64,000 bases of DNA from Cuneatibacter sp. NSJ-177 (GTDB lineage Bacteria > Bacillota > Clostridia > Lachnospirales > Lachnospiraceae), in NCBI RefSeq assembly GCF_022867805.1, contig NZ_JALIFO010000010.1, positions 90,031 to 154,030 on the forward strand, written 5' to 3'. Position 1 is the stretch's first letter, and the number at the start of each line of letters is the position of its first letter. The translations under genes and the position numbers were made by a program. Shown in pieces: positions 17,112 through 27,620 of this stretch. The notes under the pieces were generated by a model, which did no database searches, was not told the origin of the DNA, and was given only the letters and a program-made list of their open reading frames with translations.

Positions 17112-17771
17112 ATGGAATTGGAAATGCTTCAGGTATCTCAAGATTCTGATGGGATTCGCTACCACTTTACCGCCTCGTTTTCCGAGGGGATTCATCTCTT
17201 GTCCGGGTCTGACGCCAGCGCAAAAACGCTTCTGCTAAGCCTTTTGACCGGAAAGAACGCTCCGGATCATGGAGAAATCCGTTTTCTCGGATACGACATC
17301 ATGGCCCTGGGACGGGCCTATCAAAACCATCTGGCCTATTTCTCCCGATTTCCTCTGTTTCCGGACAGCTTTACCCTTTCCCACTACCTGATTTATACGG
17401 GAATTTTACAGCGCCTGGAACCGGATCAGGCCCGCGGCAAGGCGTCCTCTCTGATCCGGCGGTTTGGGCTGGAAAACTTTGCAGGCCAGACGCTGGGCGA
17501 ACTTCCCGGCGCGATAAAAAAGAGGGTTCTGCTCGCCAATACACTGCACTCGGAAGCGCCGGTCCTGTTGTTGGACAAACCGTTTACCTATGCCTCCGCA
17601 GATGATTTGGACTGGATGTTCCCGCATCTCCTTAAGCTGAGGGAGCGAAAGATCATTTTGATGTCCGTGGAACGGGAGCATTTGATGGATAGAATCCCTC
17701 ATCGAACCCTTTATTTAGAGAACGGAACCATCCTGCCGGAAGCCTGCCTCAGGGAAAAAACTCCCGTCTGA
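17112..17771 (+). CDS. ABC-ATPase-like protein with degraded catalytic motifs
   Basis: The 219-residue protein has an ABC nucleotide-binding-domain layout. Every key motif is altered. Walker A is GSDASAKT (Ala for the last Gly), the signature is LGELPGAIKKR instead of LSGGQ, and Walker B is VLLLDKPF, with Lys in place of the catalytic Glu. The H-switch is also unlike the consensus (ILMSVEREH). It could still bind ATP through the Walker A Lys, but hydrolysis is doubtful. No permease gene is adjacent. The ATG at 17112 lies just after GGAGGATCC. It may be a regulatory or structural relative of transporter ATPases, or a gene in decay with its frame kept open. Confidence 0.7.
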   Translation: MELEMLQVSQDSDGIRYHFTASFSEGIHLLSGSDASAKTLLLSLLTGKNAPDHGEIRFLGYDIMALGRAYQNHLAYFSRFPLFPDSFTLSHYLIYTGILQRLEPDQARGKASSLIRRFGLENFAGQTLGELPGAIKKRVLLANTLHSEAPVLLLDKPFTYASADDLDWMFPHLLKLRERKIILMSVEREHLMDRIPHRTLYLENGTILPEACLREKTPV

Positions 17772-17779
17772 TCTCTCAC

Positions 17780-18193
17780 TCATCCGTTGTTTTTATCCTG
17801 AACCATCAGCCTCTGCTCCAGATGCTTCTCATGCTCATGATTCCGCCGAATCAACGCTTCCAACTCATCCTCTCCCTGCCGTTTGTTCCGAAAGCTCCAC
17901 TTGCAGGAATCCTCACAGAGATCCGGATGAGGAAGCGTCCGGTCCGGATAGGCGGACGCCGCCTGCCGGTACGATGGCTCTCTCTGCTCTTTTGCCTCCG
18001 GCTCCCGTCTTCCGGGATCTGCCGGCCAGGTTCCATCTGCCCCATAGCGGCCCGTGCGCCTCACAGGTTTTGCGGCCGGGCGTGCCTGTGTCCTGGCGGC
18101 TGCCGCCTGCCGGTTCTTTTCCTGTTTCCGTTTCGTCTCCGCCTGGTTCAAGGCGAACACGCCGACCACAAAAATGATAATCAATAATTCCAT
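17780..18193 (-). CDS. Membrane-anchored charged protein of unknown function
   Basis: A 137-residue protein read from the ATG at 18193 (site GAGGGGAGCAAG). A single hydrophobic segment (MELLIIIFVVGVFAL) is followed by a long Arg/Lys/Glu/Ala-rich region with coiled-coil character near both ends. Residues about 85-105 contain DLCEDSCKWSF, a possible metal or disulfide pair. I do not recognise the family. The 226-residue frame extending to 18460 runs through the promoter of the divergent gene and is not likely to be used. Confidence 0.55.
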   Translation of the reverse strand: MELLIIIFVVGVFALNQAETKRKQEKNRQAAAARTQARPAAKPVRRTGRYGADGTWPADPGRREPEAKEQREPSYRQAASAYPDRTLPHPDLCEDSCKWSFRNKRQGEDELEALIRRNHEHEKHLEQRLMVQDKNNG

Positions 18194-18272
18194 CTTGCTC
18201 CCCTCCTCTCTCTTTAGTATACGGGACCGCCGGTCAATCTGCAATACGGCAAAAGATTTCTTTTTCCTCCCA

Positions 18273-18301
18273 TTGCATCCCCGAATCAATTTGTTTATAA
18301 T
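18273..18301 (+). promoter_or_regulatory. Promoter before the 18329 gene
   Basis: -35 TTGCAT (18273-18278), 17-bp spacer, -10 TATAAT (18296-18301). It lies 27 bp upstream of the start codon. Confidence 0.65.
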
Positions 18302-18328
18302 AAGGACAAACAAGAAGGAGGCTGAGAG

Positions 18329-18703
18329 ATGAATATTTCGGATCTGTTCACGGAAAAAGATTATGAAGAGATAAAGAAAATGGAAGGCCGCACGGAAGTG
18401 GAGACCTACCGCGGCCCGGTCATCGAAGATTATGTCGTCGACATCACCCACCGTCCTCACCGGATGAAACCGGGGCAGATGGTCTATATCGTCGCTTTAA
18501 ACCATGCGCTCGTCGAAAACCTGGCCAACGACGATTTATACTGGCGGGCGGAGCCGGCCAAATTTTTCCACGGCCTGCCGTCCCTTCCGGAGATTCATGA
18601 AAAGATTCAGAAGATGTATGATTATCTGACCGACAACTATGAATGGACCCCGCCGGAATGCCCGCCGCCGGACCCGAATGCCTATCCGGAATTTGACTCC
18701 TAA
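18329..18703 (+). CDS. Conserved-looking hypothetical protein, acidic, 124 aa
   Basis: ATG at 18329 follows AAGAAGGAGG closely. The protein is soluble and acidic, with a Pro-rich end (WTPPECPPPDPNAYPEF). It has no membrane segment and no motif I recognise. It has its own promoter and ends in a strong terminator, so it is probably expressed as a single gene. Confidence 0.65.
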   Translation: MNISDLFTEKDYEEIKKMEGRTEVETYRGPVIEDYVVDITHRPHRMKPGQMVYIVALNHALVENLANDDLYWRAEPAKFFHGLPSLPEIHEKIQKMYDYLTDNYEWTPPECPPPDPNAYPEFDS

Positions 18704-18719
18704 CTCAAAGGAAGCATAC

Positions 18720-18757
18720 AAAAAGGGGATGCCGCCCATGGACGGCATCCCCTTTTT
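18720..18757. terminator. Strong bidirectional terminator
   Basis: AAAAAGGGGATGCCG and CGGCATCCCCTTTTT form a perfect 15-bp stem around a short loop. It separates the convergent 18329 gene and glnN and has a T run on each strand. Confidence 0.95.
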
Positions 18758-18844
18758 GTATGAAAGTGTACTTAAAATAATAAGGAGGAGAAACAAAGTT
18801 AAAATTGATCCGGCGTCATCCGCCCCATTGGCGAAGTCCGCGCT

Positions 18845-20968
<2,124 letters not shown>

Positions 20969-21012
20969 ATTTGCTCCTTTCTGTCCTCTTCCGGAAAAAA
21001 TCCGGTCTGATG

Positions 21013-21032
21013 TTTTAAATGAAATTTCCCAT
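21013..21032. repeat. 20-bp dispersed repeat, copy 2 (glnN leader)
   Basis: Identical 20-mer to 9177-9196. It lies between the leader terminator and the glnN start, in the transcribed leader. Confidence 0.6.
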
Positions 21033-21043
21033 AATACAAAAAA

Positions 21044-21078
21044 GCGCCACGGGATTCTTCCCGCAGCGCCTTTGCTAC
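21044..21078 (-). promoter_or_regulatory. glnN leader: ANTAR-type hairpin overlapping a terminator
   Basis: On the minus strand, GTAGC-AAAGGC-GCTGC (21078 to 21063) forms a hairpin with a hexaloop having A at position 1 and G at position 4, the rule described for ANTAR targets. Its 3' arm is also the 5' arm of the terminator GCGCTGCGGG-AAGAAT-CCCGTGGCGC plus TTTTTT (21069 to about 21038). The two structures exclude each other. A second canonical ANTAR hairpin is not evident. Confidence 0.7.
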
Positions 21079-21087
21079 TTGCCGGTG

Positions 21088-21116
21088 ACTATATCATATT
21101 TTTCCATCTCTGTCAA
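21088..21116 (-). promoter_or_regulatory. glnN promoter
   Basis: Minus strand: -35 TTGACA (21111-21116), 17-bp spacer, -10 TATAGT (21088-21093). Transcription would start a few bases before the ANTAR-type hairpin. Confidence 0.8.
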
Positions 21117-21210
21117 TCCCTTTTTTATCTTTTCCTTTTCTTTTCTCTTATTTTTATTTCGTATTTTTATTATTTTACGATAAAAAATAATCTTTTTTCT
21201 ATTTTTTGCA

Positions 21211-21239
21211 TTGACTTCTTCGTTTCTTTATGCTATATT
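21211..21239 (+). promoter_or_regulatory. Glutamate synthase operon promoter
   Basis: -35 TTGACT (21211-21216), 17-bp spacer, -10 TATATT (21234-21239). Divergent from the glnN promoter about 95 bp away. Confidence 0.8.
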
Positions 21240-21247
21240 CCTGAGAA

Positions 21248-21315
21248 GAACAAAGGCGTTCGAACCAGGATTTCCTCCCCTCTCCCCAACGGAAATTCTG
21301 GGACGGCGTCTTTTT
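21248..21315 (+). promoter_or_regulatory. Glutamate synthase leader: ANTAR-type hairpin overlapping a terminator
   Basis: GAAC-AAAGGC-GTTC (21248-21261) is a hairpin with the A1/G4 hexaloop. Its loop and 3' arm also form the foot of a longer hairpin. In that hairpin CCAGGATTTCC pairs with GGAAATTCTGG over 11 bp, AAAGGCGTT pairs with GGCGTCTTT, and a T run follows (to 21315). This matches the glnN and glnA-like leaders. Confidence 0.75.
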
Positions 21316-21354
21316 CTTTATCTGTGAATGAAACTATCAGAAATGAGGGATGAC

Positions 21355-22473
21355 ATGAAAAAAGAAGGTCAAATCCGAATTCCATCCGGCTGCGCGCTTT
21401 CCGGGATTTTTTCCAAAAACGGAACGCCGGTCGCAGGCGATAAAATCGTAACCTCCATCGCTGTCATGCACGATAGAAGCAACGGCCTCGGCGGCGGCTT
21501 CGCCGGATACGGAATCTATCCGGAATTTCAAGATTGCTTTGCGCTCCACATCTTTTATGAGACTTCCGCCGCCCGGCAGAGCTGCGAGGAGTTTTTGGAT
21601 CAGCATTTCGAGATCGTCAATCTGTCCAAAATTCCCACCAAGAAAGTGGCCGGCGTCATCGATGAACCGCAGATCTGGCGGTATTTTGCGCTTCCGCTTC
21701 CTCACAAACTTGCGGCCAGCCAGCTGGATGAAAAAGAGTACGTAGCCCGCTGCGTCATCAAAGTGAATTCGGAGATTTCCGGTTCCTATATCTTTTCCAG
21801 CGGAAAAAATATGGGCGTCTTTAAAGCTGTCGGATATCCGGAGGATGTCGGAGAATTTTACCGCCTGGAAGAATATGAAGGCTACTGCTGGACCGCCCAC
21901 GGCCGGTATCCCACCAACACCCCTGGCTGGTGGGGAGGGGCTCACCCCTTCTCCCTGCTGGACTACTCCATCGTACATAACGGTGAAATCTCCTCCTACG
22001 ATGCCAACCGGCGCTGGGTGGAGATGTTCGGCTACCGCTGTACGCTTCAGACCGACACCGAAGTGATTACCTATATCTTTGACTACCTGCTCCGCCGTCA
22101 GGGGCTGACACTGGAAGAAGCGGCCCATGTGGTGGCCGCGCCGTTTTGGAGTACAATCGCGCGGCAGCTGCCGGAGGACCGGGAGGCGTACACCTATCTG
22201 CGCAATGTGTTCTCCAGTCTTTTGGTCACCGGCCCGTTCTCAATCCTGTTTGGTTTCGAGGGCGGCCTGATGGCTCTGAACGACAGATTGAAACTCCGCT
22301 CCATGGTGGCCGCGGAAAAAGGGGATCTTTTTTACGTAGCCAGCGAAGAATGCGCGATCCGGGCCGTTGAGCCGGAGCTGGACCGTCTCTGGGCGCCCAG
22401 GGGCGGCGAACCGGTTATTGTGCGCCTGAACAAAAAGAAGGAAGGAGCGGAAAAGCTATGCCAGTGTCAATGA
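21355..22473 (+). CDS. Glutamate synthase, class II glutamine amidotransferase subunit
   Basis: This is the first of three genes that together make an archaeal-type (split) glutamate synthase. The 372-residue protein carries the amidotransferase domain: NGLGGGFAGYGIYPE, AHGRYPTNTPGWWGGAHPF, VHNGEIS and TDTEVITYIFD. The nucleophilic Cys is in PSGCALSGIF, about 13 residues in, so maturation by removal of a short propeptide is implied. The ATG at 21355 has GAGGGA upstream; the ATG at 21328 has no site. It releases ammonia from glutamine for the FMN subunit. The next gene overlaps by 16 bp. Confidence 0.9.
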   Translation: MKKEGQIRIPSGCALSGIFSKNGTPVAGDKIVTSIAVMHDRSNGLGGGFAGYGIYPEFQDCFALHIFYETSAARQSCEEFLDQHFEIVNLSKIPTKKVAGVIDEPQIWRYFALPLPHKLAASQLDEKEYVARCVIKVNSEISGSYIFSSGKNMGVFKAVGYPEDVGEFYRLEEYEGYCWTAHGRYPTNTPGWWGGAHPFSLLDYSIVHNGEISSYDANRRWVEMFGYRCTLQTDTEVITYIFDYLLRRQGLTLEEAAHVVAAPFWSTIARQLPEDREAYTYLRNVFSSLLVTGPFSILFGFEGGLMALNDRLKLRSMVAAEKGDLFYVASEECAIRAVEPELDRLWAPRGGEPVIVRLNKKKEGAEKLCQCQ

Positions 22474-23963
22474 TCTACCCGGAATTTGAAATCATCCGAA
22501 AGGAGGACCGCTGCATCCACTGCCGCCTCTGTGAACGGCAGTGCGCCAACGAAGTCCACCGCTTTGATAAGGAACACGGACGAATGCTGGCGGACGAGGC
22601 CAAATGCGTGGACTGCCATCGCTGCGTCGCCCTTTGTCCGACCCGCGCGCTGAAAATCGTAAAATCCGACCACACCTTCCGTCCCAATGCCAACTGGGGT
22701 GAGGAAACCATCCATGATATTTACCGCCAGGCTGACAGCGGCGGCGTACTTTTAGCCGCCATGGGAACGCCGAAACCATATCCGGTCTACTGGGACAAAA
22801 TCCTGGTCAATGCTTCCCAGGTCACAAATCCGCCCATCGACCCGCTTCGGGAGCCCATGGAGACCAGAACCTTCCTTGGAAAAAAACCGCATCAGGTCCA
22901 CCGCGGTCCGGACGGCCGGCTGAAAAATGAGCTGTCCCCCGGCCTCTCCCTCGACACGCCGATTCTGTTTTCCGCTATGAGCTACGGCTCCATCAGCTTA
23001 AACGCCCATAAAGCGCTGGCTAAGGCAGCGGAAAAACTTGGAATCTGCTACAACACCGGCGAGGGCGGCCTCCACGAGGATCTGTATCAATACGGAAGCA
23101 ACACCATTGTCCAGGTGGCATCCGGGAGATTCGGCGTCCACAAGCAATACCTGAATACCGGCGCGGCCATTGAGATCAAAATGGGCCAGGGCGCAAAACC
23201 GGGCATCGGGGGCCATCTGCCCGGCGCAAAAATCGCCGGGGATATTTCCAAAACCAGGATGATCCCCCAGGGTGCGGACTCAATTTCACCGGCCCCGCAC
23301 CATGATATCTACTCCATTGAAGACCTGCGGCAATTGGTTTATTCCCTGAAAGAAGCCACTGGATATCAAAAACCGATTCTGGTCAAAGTGGCTGCCGTAC
23401 ACAACATTGCCGCCATTGCCAGCGGCATTGCCCGCAGCGGTGCGGACATCATTGCCATCGACGGATTCCGCGGCGGCACCGGGGCGGCGCCGGCCCGGAT
23501 CCGGGACAACATCGGGATTCCGATTGAATTGGCGCTGGCCGCCGTGGATCAGCGGCTGAGGGAAGAGGGAATCCGCGGTGACGTATCCATCGTCGCAGGC
23601 GGAAGCATCCGGGAGAGCTCGGATGTGGTAAAAGCCATCGCCCTGGGGGCCGACGCCGTCTATATCGGAACCGCGGCTCTTCTGGCCTTGGGCTGCCATC
23701 TCTGCCGGTCCTGCCATGCCGGGAAATGTAATTGGGGGATCGCCACGCAGCAGCCGGATTTGGTAAAGCGTCTGGACCCGGAGGAAGGCGCCGGGCGGCT
23801 GGTGAATCTGGTCACCGCCTGGACCAGAGAAATCAAGGAAATGATGGGCGGCATGGGAATTAATTCCGTGGAGGCCCTCCGCGGAAACCGGATGATGCTC
23901 CGGGGAATCGGGCTCTCCGACCGGGAGCTTTCCATCCTGGGCATCAAGCATGCCGGAGAATAA
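22458..23963 (+). CDS. Glutamate synthase, ferredoxin-FMN subunit
   Basis: This 501-residue protein begins with two 4Fe-4S ferredoxin motifs (CIHCRLCERQC, CVDCHRCVALCP), then the FMN-binding barrel of glutamate synthase (SAMSYGSISLNAHKALAKAA, HLPGAKI, KVAAVHN, IDGFRGGTGAAP, and late Cys GCHLCRSCHAGKCNWG). It reduces 2-oxoglutarate plus ammonia to glutamate. Reduced ferredoxin or an associated oxidoreductase is the likely donor because no NADPH-binding GltD is linked. It overlaps both neighbours or nearly so and is translated from the same operon transcript. Confidence 0.93.
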   Translation: MPVSMIYPEFEIIRKEDRCIHCRLCERQCANEVHRFDKEHGRMLADEAKCVDCHRCVALCPTRALKIVKSDHTFRPNANWGEETIHDIYRQADSGGVLLAAMGTPKPYPVYWDKILVNASQVTNPPIDPLREPMETRTFLGKKPHQVHRGPDGRLKNELSPGLSLDTPILFSAMSYGSISLNAHKALAKAAEKLGICYNTGEGGLHEDLYQYGSNTIVQVASGRFGVHKQYLNTGAAIEIKMGQGAKPGIGGHLPGAKIAGDISKTRMIPQGADSISPAPHHDIYSIEDLRQLVYSLKEATGYQKPILVKVAAVHNIAAIASGIARSGADIIAIDGFRGGTGAAPARIRDNIGIPIELALAAVDQRLREEGIRGDVSIVAGGSIRESSDVVKAIALGADAVYIGTAALLALGCHLCRSCHAGKCNWGIATQQPDLVKRLDPEEGAGRLVNLVTAWTREIKEMMGGMGINSVEALRGNRMMLRGIGLSDRELSILGIKHAGE

Positions 23964-23973
23964 GGAGGCAAAT

Positions 23974-24696
23974 ATGGTGATACAAGCAGAGTTATTGGAT
24001 TTTCAGGCGATCAATGAGGCCATCCGTTCCGCCGGAAATAGTCCCGTTGAAATCCACGGCTGCTGCGGCCAGCGCTATATCGGCGACGGCCTGGCGGACC
24101 AGCAGGTGGAGATCTTCGGCACGCCCGGCAACGCCCTCGGCGCTTATCTGAACGGAGGAACCATCCTTGTCCACGGAAACGCCCAGGACGCCGTGGGGGA
24201 TACGATGAACGAGGGCCTGATCTGCATCGACGGCCTGTCGGGCGACGCCACCGGGTATTCCATGCGGGGCGGCAGCATCTTTGTCCACGGGAATGTCGGC
24301 TACCGGGCCGGCATCCACATGAAAGAATATGGGGAGCAAAAGCCCCTGCTCGTTGTGGGAGGGACAGCCGGAAGCTTCCTCGGAGAATATCAGTCCGGCG
24401 GCACCATCCTCGTGCTGGGTCTTCATTCTAAGGATCCGGTTCCGGTGAACAATTTCTGCGGCATGGGCATGTACGGCGGCCGGATTTACCTGCGGGCCGA
24501 ACATCTTCCATCCGACTTCTCTTCCCGCCTTACCAGCCGCCCGGCGGAGGAAGCCGACCTCAAAGAAATCCAGCCGGCGCTGGAACAGTTCTGCCGCCTG
24601 TTCGGAGAATCCATGGAGGAGATACGAAAAAAGCCCTTCTATGTGATTACGCCGAACAGCAGCAGTCCTTATCAGCAGCTCTATGCCGCCAAGTAA
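23974..24696 (+). CDS. Glutamate synthase, GXGXG (alpha-3) subunit
   Basis: The 240-residue protein has the repetitive beta-helix of the glutamate synthase C-terminal domain, with repeated turns such as GNALGAYLNGGTILVHGNAQ and GYSMRGGSIFVHGNVGYRAG. The domain is structural and links the glutaminase and synthase sites. ATG 23974 is preceded by AAGGAGG and five bases; the earlier in-frame ATG 23950 lies inside the previous gene and has no good site. It completes the three-subunit enzyme. Confidence 0.92.
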   Translation: MVIQAELLDFQAINEAIRSAGNSPVEIHGCCGQRYIGDGLADQQVEIFGTPGNALGAYLNGGTILVHGNAQDAVGDTMNEGLICIDGLSGDATGYSMRGGSIFVHGNVGYRAGIHMKEYGEQKPLLVVGGTAGSFLGEYQSGGTILVLGLHSKDPVPVNNFCGMGMYGGRIYLRAEHLPSDFSSRLTSRPAEEADLKEIQPALEQFCRLFGESMEEIRKKPFYVITPNSSSPYQQLYAAK

Positions 24697-24795
24697 AGGT
24701 TTTGTATCTGCGTCAGGAGCGCTTTTTCCTAAGAATCCGTCAGGGGCAGGCGGGATTTGCCTCTGGCTTTCTGCCAATATCAAGGGGGAGTTCCC

Positions 24796-25974
24796 ATGAA
24801 AATCAATGAAAATTACCGGTCTTTAGAAACCAGCTACCTATTTTCCCAAGTCGCGGCCAAAAGAGCGGCCTACGAGAAGGCTCACCCGGACCAGCGGATC
24901 TTAAGCCTCGGCATCGGCGACGTTACCAGGCCGCTCCCGGAGCCGGTGACCCGCGCCTTCACCGAGGCGGCCGCAGGCCAGGGGGATCCGGCCCGATTCC
25001 ACGGCTACGGTCCGGAACAGGGGTACCCTTTTTTAAGGGAAGCGATCCAGTCCTATTACCGGCGCTTCGGCGTGGATATCCCGCTGAGCGATCTTTTTGT
25101 CAGCGACGGAGCCAAGTGTGATCTGGGCAATCTCCTGGACCTGTTTGATGCGGACAACACGGTTTTGATCCCCGATCCGGTCTATCCGGTATACCGGGAT
25201 ACCAACCAGATGGCGGGCCGCCGCATCTCCTATCTGTCCGCCGTCCCGGAGAACGATTTTCTTCCCATGCCGGATCCGGAGCAGAAGGCCGACATCATCT
25301 ACCTATGCTCCCCCAACAACCCGACCGGCAACGTCTACCGGAAAGAGCAGCTCTCCGAGTGGGTGGACTACGCCAACCGCCAGGGCGCCGTCATCCTGTT
25401 CGACGCCGCCTACGAAGCTTTTGTGACCGATCCGTCTCTCCCCCACAGCATCTATGAGATTGAAGGCGCCAGGACCTGTGCCATTGAGGTATGCTCTCTC
25501 TCCAAGACCGCAGGCTTTACCGGCACACGCTGCGGCTACACGGTGGTTCCCGGAGAACTGATCCGGGACGGGCTCTCCCTGCGTTCCATGTGGCTCCGCC
25601 GCCAGACGACCAAGTTCAACGGCGTCTCCTATCCCGTTCAGAAGGCAGCCGCAGCCGCCTTCTCGGAGGAAGGGCTTGCCGCCTGCCGGAAGATCCTATC
25701 GGTCTACCAGTCCAACGCACGCCTGATGCACCGCGTGCTAAAGGAAGCCGGAGTCTGGCATACCGGAGGCGTGCACTCCCCCTATCTCTGGATGAAATGC
25801 CCGCAGGGTCAAAGCTCATGGGAATTCTTTGACCGGCTCCTGGAACAGGCCCAGGTCATCGGCACGCCAGGCTGCGGCTTCGGGGCGGGCGGAGAAGGAT
25901 TTTTCCGCCTGACGGCCTTCGGAACGCCGGAGGATACGGCAGAGGCCATGGAACGGATTCGAAGAATGTTGTAA
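24796..25974 (+). CDS. dapL: LL-diaminopimelate aminotransferase
   Basis: This 392-residue fold-type I PLP enzyme matches DapL: ENYRSLETSYLFSQVAAK at the start, LGIGDVTRPLPE, GYGPEQGYPFLREAI, the motif CSPNNPTGNVYRKEQL, and the PLP-Lys in CSLSKTAGFTGTRCGYTV. It converts tetrahydrodipicolinate directly to LL-DAP with glutamate as amino donor, for lysine and peptidoglycan. It lies 99 bp after the glutamate synthase genes and may be cotranscribed, which would tie it to the glutamate supply. Start at ATG 24796 behind GGGGGAG. Confidence 0.93.
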   Translation: MKINENYRSLETSYLFSQVAAKRAAYEKAHPDQRILSLGIGDVTRPLPEPVTRAFTEAAAGQGDPARFHGYGPEQGYPFLREAIQSYYRRFGVDIPLSDLFVSDGAKCDLGNLLDLFDADNTVLIPDPVYPVYRDTNQMAGRRISYLSAVPENDFLPMPDPEQKADIIYLCSPNNPTGNVYRKEQLSEWVDYANRQGAVILFDAAYEAFVTDPSLPHSIYEIEGARTCAIEVCSLSKTAGFTGTRCGYTVVPGELIRDGLSLRSMWLRRQTTKFNGVSYPVQKAAAAAFSEEGLAACRKILSVYQSNARLMHRVLKEAGVWHTGGVHSPYLWMKCPQGQSSWEFFDRLLEQAQVIGTPGCGFGAGGEGFFRLTAFGTPEDTAEAMERIRRML

Positions 25975-26006
25975 CTCAACACTTCCGCCTAATTTCGACA
26001 CGAATC

Positions 26007-26035
26007 TTGCCGATTTTTTGTCTGCGTAGTATACT
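26007..26035 (+). promoter_or_regulatory. Promoter of the dGTPase gene
   Basis: -35 TTGCCG (26007-26012), 17-bp spacer, -10 TATACT (26030-26035). Confidence 0.65.
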
Positions 26036-26089
26036 GTCAGGAGAAACCATATTTGTAGAAACGCATATGAAAAAAGGAGGCATGGATCT

Positions 26090-27559
26090 ATGGACTGGCA
26101 TTGTCTGCTGAAAGAAGACCGCCTGGTACCCGACCGAATCCCAGAACCGAGAGAATGGGGAAAATATAATATCAGCGGCTTTGAGAAAGATTACAAAAAA
26201 ATCGTGGCGAGTTCCGCATTTCGCCGCCTTCAGGATAAAACCCAGGTCTTCCCTCTGGATAAGAGCGATTTTATCCGAACCCGGCTCACCCACTCTATCG
26301 AGGTATCGATGACCGCGAAGCAGCTGGGAACCATGGTCTGCACCTATCTGTCGGACAACAAGCATTCCCAGAAAACCGCCTTCCCTATGGAAGAGGCCAC
26401 GCCGAAACGGATGGGTGAAATCTTGATGTGCGCGGGCCTGCTCCATGATCTGGGAAACCCGCCCTTCGGCCATTTCGGCGAGACCGTAATCGGGAGCTGG
26501 TTTCAAAAGCATTTCGCGGATCCCTCTTTTTCCTTTGCCGGGAAGGAAATCTCCACCCTGCTGACCCCGCAGATGCGCGGGGATCTGGAACACTTTGAGG
26601 GCAACGCCCAAAGCCTGCGCCTCTTGCTGAAATCCTGCAACAGCTCCGCCGGGGATCTGAACCTGACAAATGCAGTGATCCATACGCTGTTAAAATACCC
26701 CACGGATTCCGTCCGCTTTGACAAAAATGCAGCCGACATCCGGCTGCACAAAAACGGTTACTTTGCCGCGGAAGAGCAGGCTCTTTTGGCCATCGCCGAA
26801 TCCTTGGGCACCAAGACGGACTCTCAGATGGCCCGCCATCCGCTGACCTATCTGCTGGAAGCAGCGGATGATATCGCCTATGCCACGGCGGATTTGGAGG
26901 ACGCGTTTAAAAAAGGATTATTTTCTCTGGAACAATTTGTGGATTTTTTTGAAGAAGAACTGCACCGCATTGCCCGGAAACAGGACCGAAAAATTCCGCC
27001 CAAAGCCATGCAGCTCATTTCCCCACTCAGCGTAGCCGTCAGAAACAAAGGCCGCGCCAGGGAACAGGATCTCTGCACATTTAACAATTGGGTCCGATAC
27101 GCCCGCGGATGGCTGATGTACTGCGCTGCTTTTGGCTTTACGAGAAATTATATATCGATTATGAACGGGGAATATCCCTGCGACTTGTTTGCGGGAACGT
27201 ATCATGAATTTTCAATCGAGGCGCTGAAAAACGCCATGAACCGCTTTGCCTATCACTCGTCCGGAATCGTCAAGCTGGAATTGTCCGCTCAGACCATCCT
27301 GACCTTTCTTCTGGATCAATTTGTCCCAGCCGTGCTCTATTTCGGGGAAGCCCCGGAAAAAGGGACGCAGTCTGCGGCCGGCAGAAAATATACCGATTTG
27401 ATTTCAGAAAACTATCGGAGCGATTATCTATCCTGCCGGCGGGAGGACGACGATGGATATAATTTATATCTGCGTTTTCTCCTTGTGACCGACTATATCA
27501 GCGGGATGACGGATTCCTTTGCCAAGAACCTGTATCAGGAACTGAACGGGATCTCCTAG
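26090..27559 (+). CDS. dgt: Deoxyguanosinetriphosphate triphosphohydrolase (dGTPase, HD family)
   Basis: The protein has 489 residues. The N-terminal RRLQDKTQVFPLD, TRLTHSIEVSMTAKQLG and AGLLHDLGNPPFGHFGE carry the HD metal ligands. Further motifs are EGNAQSLRLL and EAADDIAYATADLEDA, which completes the metal site. Family members cleave dGTP, and often other dNTPs, to deoxynucleoside and tripolyphosphate, controlling dNTP pools and phage DNA. Length fits the long Dgt group. The ATG is nine bases after AAAAAGGAGG. Own promoter and terminator, so monocistronic. Confidence 0.93.
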   Translation: MDWHCLLKEDRLVPDRIPEPREWGKYNISGFEKDYKKIVASSAFRRLQDKTQVFPLDKSDFIRTRLTHSIEVSMTAKQLGTMVCTYLSDNKHSQKTAFPMEEATPKRMGEILMCAGLLHDLGNPPFGHFGETVIGSWFQKHFADPSFSFAGKEISTLLTPQMRGDLEHFEGNAQSLRLLLKSCNSSAGDLNLTNAVIHTLLKYPTDSVRFDKNAADIRLHKNGYFAAEEQALLAIAESLGTKTDSQMARHPLTYLLEAADDIAYATADLEDAFKKGLFSLEQFVDFFEEELHRIARKQDRKIPPKAMQLISPLSVAVRNKGRAREQDLCTFNNWVRYARGWLMYCAAFGFTRNYISIMNGEYPCDLFAGTYHEFSIEALKNAMNRFAYHSSGIVKLELSAQTILTFLLDQFVPAVLYFGEAPEKGTQSAAGRKYTDLISENYRSDYLSCRREDDDGYNLYLRFLLVTDYISGMTDSFAKNLYQELNGIS

Positions 27560-27576
27560 CGGATAGGCTTAACTGG

Positions 27577-27602
27577 AAACCGGGAAAACTTCCCGGTTTT
27601 TT
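27577..27602 (+). terminator. Terminator of dgt
   Basis: AACCGGGAA and TTCCCGGTT around a three-base loop, followed by TTTT. Confidence 0.9.
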
Positions 27603-27620
27603 GGCGTGGGAACCGTGTGA

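Noticed and set aside
24697..24795. Possible attenuator before dapL
   Set aside because: Only weak short pairings and no AARGGC hexaloop or T-run terminator.
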